From: Psychrobacter sp. I-STPA10
GTDB lineage: Bacteria > Pseudomonadota > Gammaproteobacteria > Pseudomonadales > Moraxellaceae
Assembly (NCBI RefSeq): GCF_021012795.1
Contig: NZ_VFYU01000011.1
Span: forward strand, 1-64,000
Direction of reading: 5' to 3'
Length of the DNA stretch: 64,000 nt
Below the pieces are notes generated by a model. It saw only the letters and a program-made list of their open reading frames with translations, had not been told where the DNA came from and ran no database searches. Within the stretch, counting starts at the first letter, position 1; each line of letters starts with the position of its first letter. The position numbers and the translations under genes are program-made. Positions 55,114-64,000 of this stretch are shown here, in pieces.

Positions 55114-56016
55114 CTATTGTCGTCGCACAACAACCATTGCCATTCTGCCAGTTTGTGTCAGCTTATCATGTGTCATACGGCGGTAGGAGTAATAGTGGGT
55201 ATCTTGATAACTACATGCCCAATGCACATCGCTAACCTTTTTATCCGCTTCAATGCTATTTTGCCGATACCCTTCATTGATGTGCTCTCTTATGACACCT
55301 GCTTGTTGTAGCTGTGCCACGGCAATACGTGGTAAATCGAGCCATGCTTTTTGTGACTCACTGCTGTGTGCTTGCACAAACGGTTGCATATCACCCACAA
55401 ATGGTAATGACAATGCCATTTTATCCACCAATTGTTGTGATACCTCATAACAGCGTTGACTAATACACGCCCCTATCATGGCATGTATCACCCCTTGTTG
55501 TCTCTCAAACTGCGCCAGTGTGTTGGCAATCACACCATTTACCAAACCCTGCCAGCCAGCATGAATGGTAGCAATTTTATGGGTGTTTTGTTGCCACAAA
55601 CAAATGGGCACACAGTCCGCGGTCATAATCGCCAACGCATGCTGTGGCTGGGTACTGATCAGTGCATCGGCTTCAACTGATTTGATACCCAATGGCAACT
55701 GCTCAACCTGCACCACCCGATTACCATGTACTTGCGTAAGCCAATGAATACAGCACACCTGTCCGAAACGATTTAAATACCTAAGCAGCGCTGCCCTATT
55801 ATTTAACACCCGTGCAGGATTATCTGCCACATGCAACCCCAGATTAAATGCACCATAAGTCGCTTTTGTATTCGCTAAATTATCAATATTTGATAAATCA
55901 ATACCTGCATTGGTTTGCAGCACCGCAACATACGCATCTTGATATAGCACCTCAATGGAGTCAATTGGGTGGTGTTGATATTCAGATGCAGCAGCCGATA
56001 TATTAAAATGCCCCAT
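55114..56016 (-). CDS. pgeF: PgeF/YfiH, peptidoglycan editing factor (laccase-domain protein)
   Basis: A 300-residue member of the YfiH/LACC1 family. The metal ligands lie in WLTQVHGNRVVQVE, MTADCVPICLWQ and IATIHAGWQGLVNGVI, with MIGACISQRCYEV after them. The bacterial enzyme is a purine-nucleoside-acting or laccase-like protein. In E. coli PgeF removes wrongly placed L-serine in the peptidoglycan stem. Order rluD-pgeF, with 62 bases between them, is the conserved arrangement. The start at 56016 has AAGGAT before it. The length is slightly above the usual 245 residues because of an N-terminal extension of about 50 residues. Confidence 0.88.
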   Translation of the reverse strand: MGHFNISAAASEYQHHPIDSIEVLYQDAYVAVLQTNAGIDLSNIDNLANTKATYGAFNLGLHVADNPARVLNNRAALLRYLNRFGQVCCIHWLTQVHGNRVVQVEQLPLGIKSVEADALISTQPQHALAIMTADCVPICLWQQNTHKIATIHAGWQGLVNGVIANTLAQFERQQGVIHAMIGACISQRCYEVSQQLVDKMALSLPFVGDMQPFVQAHSSESQKAWLDLPRIAVAQLQQAGVIREHINEGYRQNSIEADKKVSDVHWACSYQDTHYYSYRRMTHDKLTQTGRMAMVVVRRQ

Positions 56017-56078
56017 GACTTTATCCTTATTTGGCTTATTCTTTTATTATCCTTAGCATAGCTAGTAATCACTAAGCA

Positions 56079-57224
56079 TTATTTTACTACGGACTCTGAC
56101 GCATCTGATAACTGGGTAATCAAGGCCTGCATATCCTCAGGCAATGGTGCAGTGACTGTCACAGGCTGCTGCGTATGTGGATGAATAAATCCCAAACGAT
56201 ACGCATGTAATGCCTGTCGCGAAAACTGCAACACAGCTTGCCGCTGCGCTTCTGTCATGCCAGCACGTAATTGGCGTTTACTGCCATAAACCCCATCACC
56301 AACAATTGGATGACCAATGTGACTTAAATGTACCCTTATTTGATGCGTCCGCCCTGTTTCTAGCTCCACATCCAGCAAACAATAGTGATCAGCCAATGGG
56401 GTGATGCTACGAATATGAGTCACTGCTGCTTTGCCTGTACTGGTCACTGCCATCTTCGTACGCTGACTGCGATGGCGACCAATGGGGGCATCAATGGTAC
56501 GTTGACGCATCAAACTTGCTTCATCACCTGCCACCACACAGCGATAATGACGATAAACACTTTTATCCTTTAGCTGCGATTGTAACTCAAGCTGTGCCAT
56601 TTTAGTTTTGCCAATGATTAATAGCCCTGAAGTGTCTTTATCAATACGATGCACCAAACCTGCTCGTGGCAAATATGCCTGATCAGGATAGTGATACAAC
56701 AACGCATTTACCAATGTTCCCGATGGATTTCCTGCGCCTGGATGCACCACCATACCAACAGGTTTGTTAATCACCAATACCCACTCATCTTCATAGACCA
56801 CATCAAGCGCAATATTTTCTGGCACATCTTCACTGTGACTCTCAAGTACCGCATTTAGTGCCATGTCATCGTTTACTTTTACTCGATATTTGGGCTTTGT
56901 GGCATTGCCATTGACTGTCAATGCACCAGATTTTAGCCAATCTTGCAATTGTCCCCGTGAAAATTGATCAAATATCTCCGCACTTAACTTATCAATACGC
57001 ACCCCTGCTTGCTCAGATGTCACCACATGATGCATATTAATCTGCTCACCACTGACTTTTGCCATGTGTGCATTTGATAATTGTGCTGAATCAAAATCAT
57101 CAATGTCCTCAATATCATTAATGTCTTCAAAATCATCGGCATCTATTGCAACTAAAATCTCTGCATCATCAAAAATATCATCATCACTCATTACGGTAGA
57201 ATCTGTCTTCACACTATGGGTCAT
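56079..57224 (-). CDS. rluD: RluD, 23S rRNA pseudouridine synthase
   Basis: A 381-residue enzyme. The first 65 residues are an unusual acidic extension (Asp/Glu/Ile-rich, for example DDFEDINDIEDIDDFD). Then come an S4 RNA-binding domain (about 75-135, SRGQLQDWLKSGALTVNG) and the catalytic domain with LVHRIDKDTSGLLII (catalytic Asp about residue 195), ETGRTHQIRVHLSHIGHPIVGD and a C-terminal TAPLPEDM. It makes the pseudouridines of helix 69 (1911, 1915, 1917). It is divergent from bamD and followed by pgeF, the usual setting. Confidence 0.9.
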   Translation of the reverse strand: MTHSVKTDSTVMSDDDIFDDAEILVAIDADDFEDINDIEDIDDFDSAQLSNAHMAKVSGEQINMHHVVTSEQAGVRIDKLSAEIFDQFSRGQLQDWLKSGALTVNGNATKPKYRVKVNDDMALNAVLESHSEDVPENIALDVVYEDEWVLVINKPVGMVVHPGAGNPSGTLVNALLYHYPDQAYLPRAGLVHRIDKDTSGLLIIGKTKMAQLELQSQLKDKSVYRHYRCVVAGDEASLMRQRTIDAPIGRHRSQRTKMAVTSTGKAAVTHIRSITPLADHYCLLDVELETGRTHQIRVHLSHIGHPIVGDGVYGSKRQLRAGMTEAQRQAVLQFSRQALHAYRLGFIHPHTQQPVTVTAPLPEDMQALITQLSDASESVVK

Positions 57225-57608
57225 AAAGCTCTCAATTTTATAAACAACTCAAACTAACACGTCATCACAATCATGCAACTACCAAAACGAACTAGAAACT
57301 GTATGTATAAGTACTGCAATAGACGCTACAAGAGCCATAGTGTATCATTATCTATAAACCCTGACTAACCATAAGTCAGCGTGATCTACTTCAACGATAA
57401 TTAAGACGGCAATAAAATGCCACCCTAACTTATACTTCAACTTATCATAGTGTGCTGGTGATATTGCAAAACTTTCACTGTCCCTTTCAGAAGTGAACAT
57501 GCTAAACTAGCACGGTTTTATCCTCATCTTATACAATGATTTAAAGCGTCTGCCTCATTAGGGTCTGCTGTAATAAAAAACTAAAGTGAAATTAAGGAAA
57601 ACGCCACC
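57225..57608. other. Divergent promoter region between rluD and bamD
   Basis: About 380 bases with no open frame of coding character. It must hold both promoters. A TTGCAA hexamer near 57463 followed by AT-rich sequence and TAAGGAA just before the bamD start are the only signals I can point to. Confidence 0.4.
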
Positions 57609-58931
57609 ATGACCACAATCAAGACCACCAAAACCTTGGGCACAACCACCAAAACTGGTATTGATACGGGTACTGGCTTGTACAGTACCCATCGCTCCTC
57701 CATGCTGACAAATCCGTTTACTAAAGCAACAGTTATTGCCTTACTTGGAGCTAGCATTGGTCTGTCAGGCTGTCAAACCATCAAAAATCTAACAGGTAAT
57801 AAGGCTGACGATGCTGTATTGACAGCAGAAAAGTCTGAAACTGGATACTATCAAGAAGCTGTCGAATCTTTGGAAAAAGGACGTTATATTGTCGCAAATG
57901 CTGCATTAAATGATCTGCGTACTTTTTATCCTACAGGTCGCTATGCTGAGCAAGCATTGCTAGATTTAATGTACTCACAATTTCAAAGTAAAGAGTATAC
58001 CGAGGCGGCTCTTAGTGCGGAGCGTTTTATCAAACTGTATCCCAATAACGCCCAAGTAGATTATGCTTATTATGTACGGGGTGTTGCCAATATGCAGGCA
58101 AGCACCAGTGCCCTACTTAACTTTGCCAAACAAAAACAAGCCCATCGTGATACTTCATATATGCGTTTGGCTTTCAACGATTTTCAAGAATTAATTACCC
58201 GTTATCCCAATAGCATCTATGCACCCGATGCTGCACAGCGTATGAGTTATATCTACAACCAACTTGCCGAAAACGAATTGTCAGCAGCTCGGTGGTATAT
58301 CGAACGCCAGGCTTATGTTGCCGCTGCCAATCGTGCAAAATGGGTATTCCAATTTTATCCACTCAGTGAGCAAGTACCTGAAGCCATCGCTATCTTAGCT
58401 TATAGTAATGAACAATTAGGACTAAACGATCTGGCGCAAGATTACAAAACCCTATTACAAATTAATTATCCAGAATGGTTGGGGCAAAATGGCAAGGTAC
58501 GCTTAAAAGGTAGTAATGCAGGCTCATGGCTCAATAAAATCACCTTTGGTAAATTGGGCCGCTCAAATGCCAACCAAGCAAATATCGCAGTTGCACCTTA
58601 TACTGGCGCAACAAAAACGCAAGTTGTACAACGTGCTGCCCAACTACAATTAGCCACTGACAATAATACCACTACCAGTCGCAACAATGCTCCGGCTTTT
58701 GATACCAGTCGTAATTCTGGTATTAAATTTGGTTTAAATCTGCCTGAAAATGACAGTGAACAAATCAATAGCCAAGGTAGTACCACTCAAGCAGCAAAAA
58801 ATAGCATGGTCATACCTGATAATGTCCCTACCCCACGTCAAACCACAGCGGATATGTCGGTACAGCCTAATGTGGCTGCCCCCAATACACGTCCCATTCC
58901 ACAACCTGAAGCCAATCAAGACACTGAGTAA
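57609..58931 (+). CDS. bamD: BamD, outer-membrane assembly lipoprotein with long C-terminal tail
   Basis: A 440-residue precursor, against about 245 in E. coli. The lipobox LSGC is at about residue 56. The start at 57609 has AAGGAA upstream but puts 31 Thr/Lys-rich residues before a normal signal peptide that would begin at the ATG at 57702; the shorter start has no ribosome site. The TPR core (about 70-285) shows YYQEAVESLEKGRYI, YPTGRYAEQALLDLMYSQF, ERFIKLYPNNAQVDYAYYV and YPNSIYAPDAAQRM. From about 300 to the end is a Thr/Asn/Gln/Pro-rich, low-complexity tail with no known domain. BamD is the essential partner of BamA in folding outer-membrane proteins. Confidence 0.9.
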   Translation: MTTIKTTKTLGTTTKTGIDTGTGLYSTHRSSMLTNPFTKATVIALLGASIGLSGCQTIKNLTGNKADDAVLTAEKSETGYYQEAVESLEKGRYIVANAALNDLRTFYPTGRYAEQALLDLMYSQFQSKEYTEAALSAERFIKLYPNNAQVDYAYYVRGVANMQASTSALLNFAKQKQAHRDTSYMRLAFNDFQELITRYPNSIYAPDAAQRMSYIYNQLAENELSAARWYIERQAYVAAANRAKWVFQFYPLSEQVPEAIAILAYSNEQLGLNDLAQDYKTLLQINYPEWLGQNGKVRLKGSNAGSWLNKITFGKLGRSNANQANIAVAPYTGATKTQVVQRAAQLQLATDNNTTTSRNNAPAFDTSRNSGIKFGLNLPENDSEQINSQGSTTQAAKNSMVIPDNVPTPRQTTADMSVQPNVAAPNTRPIPQPEANQDTE

Positions 58932-59166
58932 TGTATTCATTCGCTAAGCAGCTAAGCAGCTTAGTAGCAGTAACTTAGCGACTTGACTTAATCGACTTAA
59001 TCAATGGCATAACATGGCATGGACTAACCCAACATTAGCCCGTGCCATTGATGTTATAAATACCATTTATAAATATCAAGCTGTCGCTATAAAATGGCGT
59101 TTGCTCTCGCCGTCTACAGCATATCTAAGTAAATAGTAAATCATCAGCAATAGGCATGGTTTCATT

Positions 59167-61356
59167 ATGAGTATCCCCAATCATGTCCTCGATCAATTAT
59201 GCAGTCAAGCTGACCTAGTGAGCATTATTGGTAGACACACTACCTTAAAGCGAGCTGGGAGAGAATATAAAGGCTGCTGCCCCTTTCATGGTGAAAAAAC
59301 ACCCTCTTTTTATGTTAACCCACAAAAAAATGTCTACAACTGCTTTGGCTGCGGTGTTGGTGGTAATGCCATTAGCTTTTTGCGAGATTATGAAAATCTC
59401 ACCTTTTTAGAAGCCATCAAAGAGCTATCACAACAAACAGGGATTGACCTACCCAAAGAAGATCGTCAAGACATACGCTATACACGTCGCCCGTCCAATC
59501 CCCAGCCAACACCACCAATAGCACCAACTCAAACCAGCCAAAATCTAGTCTCTGCCGATCGCATTGATGGCATAAATGGTATCAATCACATTGATGACTA
59601 TTATGACAGTTATGGCAGTGGATTTGATGGCAACGATGCAGGTTATAGTGGTTATGAAGGCTATGACAATTATGATAGTTATAACAGCCATGATGATGCG
59701 TATTTTAATGCTAGCAATCACAGCAATAGGGCTAACGACCATCATACTGACTTAGCAGCCCCACAAGCAGCTCACAAACCTGCTTCTAACCTTAATCAAG
59801 GTGGTTTTAATCAAAGTGGTTTTAATCAAGGTAGCCTTAATAAAGAAGGCAATCTTTACGAGCTATTAGAACGTATCCAAGTATTTTATCAGCATAATCT
59901 ACAGCAACATGGCAAAGCACTGGCATACTTTAAAAATCGTGGCCTCAGCGATGACACCATTGCCACGTTTGCTTTGGGTTACGCACCCGCAGGCTGGCAA
60001 CATTTAGAGCAACATTTCTCCCAAGATATCGAAGGGCTAAGGGCATTGGGACTGGTTCGCTCTTCTGAGAAAGGGACAGAGTACGACTTACTACGTGATC
60101 GGGTCATCTTTCCCATTCGTGATAATCAAGGACGTACCATTGGCTTTGCAGGGCGAGCCTTAGACAATGAGGTTAAACCCAAATACATCAACTCCAGTGA
60201 CTCACCTGTGTTTCACAAACAGCATGTGCTCTATGGCTATTATGAATCTCGGCAGCAACGCTGTAATGATTGGCTGGTAGTCGAAGGCTATATGGATGTC
60301 ATTGCCTTATATCAAGCAGGCATCTATGGTGCAGTCGCCTCAATGGGAACAGCCACTAATGAGAGCCAAATTGCACGCCTGCTACAAATGAATCCAACCC
60401 TGACATTATGCTTTGATGGTGACAGTGCAGGACAAAAAGCAGCATGGCGTACCCTAGAAGTCAGCTTACCCATACTCAGTGATGAAAAAGAACTGCGCTT
60501 TTTGACCCTACCCAATAATCATGACCCTGATACCTATGTGCAAACACATGGTGTAGAGGCAATGCGCTCACAAATACGCCATGCCATTCCACTCTCTGAG
60601 TATATTTTTGCTTATCTTAGCGCACAATATGATTTGTCATTGGTAGAAGGCAAAGCCAAATTAATGGCGCAAGTGCGCTCTTTAACAAGTCAACTACCCA
60701 AAAAATCAAGCTTTCGTTATCTACTCAATAATGATATTTATCAAAGACTAGGTGGTAAGCGCAATCAAAAGACGGCGGCACATGATGCCCTACTCGATTT
60801 TGATAGCGACATGACCATCAGTGGGCAGTTGGAGTTGTGTTTACTATTTGACCCACAGCGACTTGCTGAGGATCCTATTAGAAATATTTGGCAACGCTCA
60901 AAAGTTGATAACATCGAACTACCCGATAGACTAAAACAAACAAATAGCCGTCACAGTGCACATCATCAACATGCTCAAATTCCCGAGCTGCCATCGTGGC
61001 AATCTTTTGACAATATACGACTCAGCAAACTGATCGAAGTCATTCAACGCTTATTGCCTTTTTTACCTAATGATACCAATGCGGCTGCCCATTTTATTTT
61101 GGCGAATCTACCAAACAGTTTTCAGCAGCCACTTGCACAACGCTGGCAAGTTTTTTTTCAAAGCCTGACCCACCGTGGTATCATTGATGTCGATGATCTG
61201 ACCGAAGATTTATTGATTCAATTGCTACTGCAAGCCTTCAATAAGCAAGTCGCCGCTGCCAATAATGTGGTTATCCTATCGCATGTCAATCGACAACGAC
61301 AACAACTGATAACCTGGCACAAGCAGCAACAAGCAGAACAAGTGGCTAAAGTCTAA
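59167..61356 (+). CDS. dnaG: DnaG, DNA primase with long Tyr/Gly/Asp/Asn-rich linker
   Basis: A 729-residue primase (E. coli: 581). The CHC2 zinc domain has ligands Cys38, His41, Cys59 and Cys62 (CCPFHGEKTPSF, NCFGCGVGG). Residues about 101-228 are an insertion: a Pro/Thr/Gln part, then a Tyr/Gly/Asp/Ser part (SGYEGYDNYDSYNSHDD), then repeats of the type NQGGFNQSGFNQGSLN. The catalytic core starts at LYELLERIQVFYQHNL, with the TOPRIM acidic centre in VVEGYMDVIALYQAG (about 370) and LCFDGDSAGQKAAWR. The C-terminal 150 residues should bind DnaB. It makes RNA primers for replication. Confidence 0.92.
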   Translation: MSIPNHVLDQLCSQADLVSIIGRHTTLKRAGREYKGCCPFHGEKTPSFYVNPQKNVYNCFGCGVGGNAISFLRDYENLTFLEAIKELSQQTGIDLPKEDRQDIRYTRRPSNPQPTPPIAPTQTSQNLVSADRIDGINGINHIDDYYDSYGSGFDGNDAGYSGYEGYDNYDSYNSHDDAYFNASNHSNRANDHHTDLAAPQAAHKPASNLNQGGFNQSGFNQGSLNKEGNLYELLERIQVFYQHNLQQHGKALAYFKNRGLSDDTIATFALGYAPAGWQHLEQHFSQDIEGLRALGLVRSSEKGTEYDLLRDRVIFPIRDNQGRTIGFAGRALDNEVKPKYINSSDSPVFHKQHVLYGYYESRQQRCNDWLVVEGYMDVIALYQAGIYGAVASMGTATNESQIARLLQMNPTLTLCFDGDSAGQKAAWRTLEVSLPILSDEKELRFLTLPNNHDPDTYVQTHGVEAMRSQIRHAIPLSEYIFAYLSAQYDLSLVEGKAKLMAQVRSLTSQLPKKSSFRYLLNNDIYQRLGGKRNQKTAAHDALLDFDSDMTISGQLELCLLFDPQRLAEDPIRNIWQRSKVDNIELPDRLKQTNSRHSAHHQHAQIPELPSWQSFDNIRLSKLIEVIQRLLPFLPNDTNAAAHFILANLPNSFQQPLAQRWQVFFQSLTHRGIIDVDDLTEDLLIQLLLQAFNKQVAAANNVVILSHVNRQRQQLITWHKQQQAEQVAKV

Positions 61357-61588
61357 TAACAAAACCTAAAAACAATGAAAATATGATCAAAGCCATGCTT
61401 CTAACACAATTTAAAACTTCACAAACCTTATCTAAACTGTGGCGAATGTCCACTTTGATTGATAGCGGTTATCAGTTCAACAGATTGCTTAAGCCTGCCA
61501 TAGTTGCTAATATCCACTGCTTTAGCCCTCAATAGACAATTGACTGATGTCATCATATAACCAATGCTATTAAACAACCAACAGGGAT

Positions 61589-61954
61589 ATGGATTGTGGA
61601 ACAAATCAATGCAAACTTCGGCTTGCTTTTACCAAGCTCGATACATGGGTGAATGGCTTTATCAAACTACTACCCAATATTATTCGCCTACGTTGGTGGA
61701 CAAAATCGGATAAAAAATCACAAATTCATGTCCAAGATGAAGTTATCCAAACCGTTTATCAGGCTTTAGATGAGGCAGGTATTGATATGCCCTATCCCAC
61801 TTATGTGCATCTGTGGCATGATCAAACCGATGAATTTGATGGCAATCGGGCGATGCAACGTGAAAGCTGGCCAGCAGCAAAAGATAAAAGCCGTGATGCG
61901 CGCTCAATACGCGAGCTAAAAAAAGCCCCTAAACCTACGGATACTTTCGTATAG
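61589..61954 (+). pseudogene. Fragment of an MscS-type channel (C-terminal domain)
   Basis: The open frame gives 121 residues. LPNIIRLRWWTKSDKK, IHVQDEVIQTVYQALDEAG and IDMPYPTYVHLWHDQTDEF resemble the end of the cytoplasmic domain of MscS-family channels (the 'ALKEAGIEIPFP' region). The membrane helices and most of the beta domain are missing, and the first 25 residues look like out-of-frame sequence. It is therefore most likely a decayed gene. A GGGATATGG before the ATG could still permit translation. The 230 bases before it hold no recognisable channel sequence. Confidence 0.5.
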
Positions 61955-61963
61955 ATATTGTTT

Positions 61964-63565
61964 ATGATTAGCTTATTTGATATGTTTAAAATTGGTATCG
62001 GGCCTTCAAGCTCGCATACGGTTGGTCCTATGGTCGCTGCCAATACCTTTTTAATCGATTTACAAACTCAATTTTCTTTAGAAACCGTTAAACGTATTCA
62101 AGTAGATTTATACGGGTCGCTTGCTGCCACAGGCAAAGGTCATGCTACTGATACGGCTATTATCTTAGGCTTACTCGGGCATAAAGCCAACAAAATTGAT
62201 ACCACAAAAGTGGCTGATTATCTTGCCCCTGTCTTGGCAGATCATCACATGTCTTTAGCAGGTAGGCATGATATTAATTTTAATTATGATCGTGACATTA
62301 TTTGGCATATCCAAACTAATCTACCACATCACCCCAATGGCTTAACCCTCACCGCCTACTCAAATACTGGTGAAACCTATCAGCAGACCTACTACTCAAT
62401 CGGTGGTGGCTTTATTGCCAATGCTGATGAATTTGAATCTGATAGTCTCGCTTCTTCTAGTACACCTAACTCTAATACATCAAGCATAATAAATAATAAT
62501 GCTGAGCTAAACACACAAGCCCCTAACTCTGCTCATCTTGATGTCAGCCAACAGCCCACCCAACAACATACACAACAGCCCATTGATAAGATTGCCTTAA
62601 GTGATGACAGTTTAGTCCCCTATCCGTTTTATTCAGCCCAGCAATTACTCTCCATTTGTCAGCAACATAATTTGAGCATCAGTGAAGTAATGATGGCAAA
62701 TGAGCTCGCATTAAGAAGTCAGCAAGAGATTGAACAGTATCTTGATGAGATTTGGGAAGTGATGCAGCTTTGTGTTACTCATGGCTGTAATGGAGATGGT
62801 ATTTTACCAGGGGGATTAAAAGTCAAACGCCGTGCCAAAGCCTTATATCAGCAATTACAGCTAGAATCACAGCAAACTGATAATAATAATGACAGTCTAA
62901 TGGCGATGGACTGGATAGATTTGTATGCTTTAGCTGTGAACGAAGAAAATGCTAATGGCGGACGAGTGGTGACTGCGCCTACCAATGGTGCAGCAGGTAT
63001 TATTCCTGCGGTACTGCATTATTATCGTGATTTTTTTGCCAATTTTAGCCAGCAAGGAGTACGAGAGTTTTTATTAACCGCCGCTGCGATTGGCACGATT
63101 ATTAAGCAAAATGCTTCTATCTCGGGGGCAGAAGTGGGCTGTCAGGGCGAAGTGGGCTCAGCATGTGCAATGGCAGCAGCAGGTCTTGCGCATGTCAAAG
63201 GGCTATCCCCTGCCCAATGTACCAATGCAGCAGAAATTGGTATTGAGCATAATTTGGGGCTAACCTGTGACCCCATCGGTGGACTGGTACAAATACCTTG
63301 TATTGAGCGCAATGCAATGGCAGCAGTAAAAGCCATCAATGCTGCTCGCCTTGCCAAACGTGGCGATGGGGTACATTTTGTCTCCCTCGATAAAGCCATT
63401 GCTACGATGAAAGCCACAGGTGAGGATATGATGGACAAATACAAAGAAACTGCGATGGGCGGGCTTGCCATTCATGTGCAGAAAAATAACATCACTCTAG
63501 ATGAGGCTATTGACCCCAATCGTATTGCAGTGGTCGATGTGGCAGTGGGCTATCCACAGTGCTAG
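61964..63565 (+). CDS. sdaA: L-serine ammonia-lyase (L-serine dehydratase), iron-sulphur type
   Basis: About 533 residues from the ATG at 61964 ([19 protein letters not shown]). The beta domain (about 1-150) has the SSSHTVGPM motif; the alpha domain (about 220-533) has [59 protein letters not shown] and [18 protein letters not shown] with the Cys residues for a 4Fe-4S cluster. It deaminates L-serine to pyruvate and ammonia. Between the two domains lies an extra Ser/Asn/Thr/Gln-rich stretch of about 60 residues (about 155-215). It is probably single. The TTG 6 bases earlier is less likely as a start. Confidence 0.9.
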   Translation: MISLFDMFKIGIGPSSSHTVGPMVAANTFLIDLQTQFSLETVKRIQVDLYGSLAATGKGHATDTAIILGLLGHKANKIDTTKVADYLAPVLADHHMSLAGRHDINFNYDRDIIWHIQTNLPHHPNGLTLTAYSNTGETYQQTYYSIGGGFIANADEFESDSLASSSTPNSNTSSIINNNAELNTQAPNSAHLDVSQQPTQQHTQQPIDKIALSDDSLVPYPFYSAQQLLSICQQHNLSISEVMMANELALRSQQEIEQYLDEIWEVMQLCVTHGCNGDGILPGGLKVKRRAKALYQQLQLESQQTDNNNDSLMAMDWIDLYALAVNEENANGGRVVTAPTNGAAGIIPAVLHYYRDFFANFSQQGVREFLLTAAAIGTIIKQNASISGAEVGCQGEVGSACAMAAAGLAHVKGLSPAQCTNAAEIGIEHNLGLTCDPIGGLVQIPCIERNAMAAVKAINAARLAKRGDGVHFVSLDKAIATMKATGEDMMDKYKETAMGGLAIHVQKNNITLDEAIDPNRIAVVDVAVGYPQC

Positions 63566-63579
63566 TCCTTTAATGTTAA

Positions 63580-64000
63580 TTAACCTGCTAAGAAGTCTAT
63601 AAAACGAGGCTCTTTCTCATCCAAATCCATAATGTAATCACTAAAAACCAATGAATCACGATCATGCGTTATCATGATTATCGTATCGAAATTTTCTTCT
63701 ACAAACTTCAATACAACGTTACTGTTAATGCCATCTAATGCTGAAGTGGGTTCATCAAGTATAATAATAGATTTCTCTCTTAAATAAGCTCTAACTATAG
63801 AAAGTCTCTGCAACTCACCCCCAGAAGCTTTATCAATCCAATCGTTCGAACCTGAATAAATATACTCAACGAAGTTATTTAAATTCAATTTCCTTAGTAT
63901 ATCTGACACGTAATCCAAATCTCTTTCTTTAACACTAGAGTAAAATAAATTATTTTCCAAGCTATCTTTAAAAAAAGCGGTATCTTGGTTTACTACTGAA
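63580..64000 (-). CDS. ABC-transporter ATPase domain, cut by the window end
   Basis: The reading frame is open to the last base of the window, so this is the C-terminal part (about 140 residues visible) of a longer protein. The Q-loop is VVNQDTAFFKDSLENNL at the edge, the signature motif is ASGGELQRLSIVRA, Walker B is SIIILDEPTSALDG, and the switch His is in IIMITHDRDS. This pattern is that of exporter-type (MsbA/HlyB-like) ATPase domains, so a fused membrane domain is probably encoded beyond the window. The AT-rich codon use differs from that of sdaA, with which it converges over 14 bases. The substrate cannot be said. Confidence 0.85.
   Translation of the reverse strand, partial: SVVNQDTAFFKDSLENNLFYSSVKERDLDYVSDILRKLNLNNFVEYIYSGSNDWIDKASGGELQRLSIVRAYLREKSIIILDEPTSALDGINSNVVLKFVEENFDTIIMITHDRDSLVFSDYIMDLDEKEPRFIDFLAG

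Noticed and set aside
61822..62043. Leftward 73-codon frame across the MscS fragment and sdaA start
   Set aside because: Antisense shadow of sdaA with no ribosome site.
1..64000. CRISPR array or Cas genes
   Set aside because: No regularly spaced repeats; the only close repeats are the two 54-bp copies near 8.3-8.5 kb and the mobile elements.

Overview
The window looks like a chromosomal segment of a low-GC gammaproteobacterium of the Moraxellaceae (Psychrobacter or Moraxella type). The basis is the AT-rich base composition, the tolQ-tolR-tolA-tolB run, the bamD gene divergent from rluD-pgeF, and housekeeping proteins (DnaG, BamD, SdaA) carrying long Asn/Gln/Ser-rich linkers. The genus is an inference from gene content, not from a marker search.

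Layout. 1-1267: a complete IS3-family insertion sequence with a programmed -1 frameshift. 1473-7154: an iron-uptake cluster (TonB-dependent receptor, DUF4198, DUF3649, PepSY membrane protein, DUF3325) read leftward under a good Fur box. 7155-14688: accessory genes: a small Cys-containing orphan, an XRE regulator with two copies of a 54-bp operator-like repeat, a three-gene exported-protein operon with two Lcl_C/DUF1566 proteins, a beta-propeller-like protein, a WG-repeat lipoprotein, and IS/MITE debris.

14689-46147 is a defence island. It holds (a) a rightward, translationally coupled four-gene cassette: a 1717-aa protein joining a DrmA-like helicase to a DrmB-like DUF1998 end, a UvrD-like ATPase, an unrecognised 532-aa protein and a NERD-nuclease/UvrD helicase; (b) two unrecognised AT-rich genes running the opposite way; (c) a DUF3360 permease; (d) a phosphorothioation system, with sspA divergent from sspB-sspC-sspD and then sspE (DUF262 + DUF1524) and a second large DUF262 protein; (e) a Shango-type trio (Lhr-like helicase, DUF2791 ATPase, TerB-domain protein). 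A family of small TA-flanked inverted-repeat elements is scattered through it: one lies between sspD and sspE, one end supplies the stop codon of the second DUF262 gene, and one lies between Shango and a tRNA-Arg(CCT) gene at the right edge. My main proposal is that cassette (a) is a second effector module reading the phosphorothioate mark written by SspABCD, in the manner reported for SspFGH or PbeABCD; this needs a profile search to settle.

46633-64000 is mostly core genome: tRNA-Arg, ChaN-like haem-binding protein, NCS2 purine permease, tolQRAB, a small lipoprotein plus DUF1622 protein where pal might be expected, a flavodoxin, pgeF-rluD divergent from bamD, dnaG, a fragment of an MscS-type channel, L-serine dehydratase, and an ABC-transporter ATPase cut by the window end.
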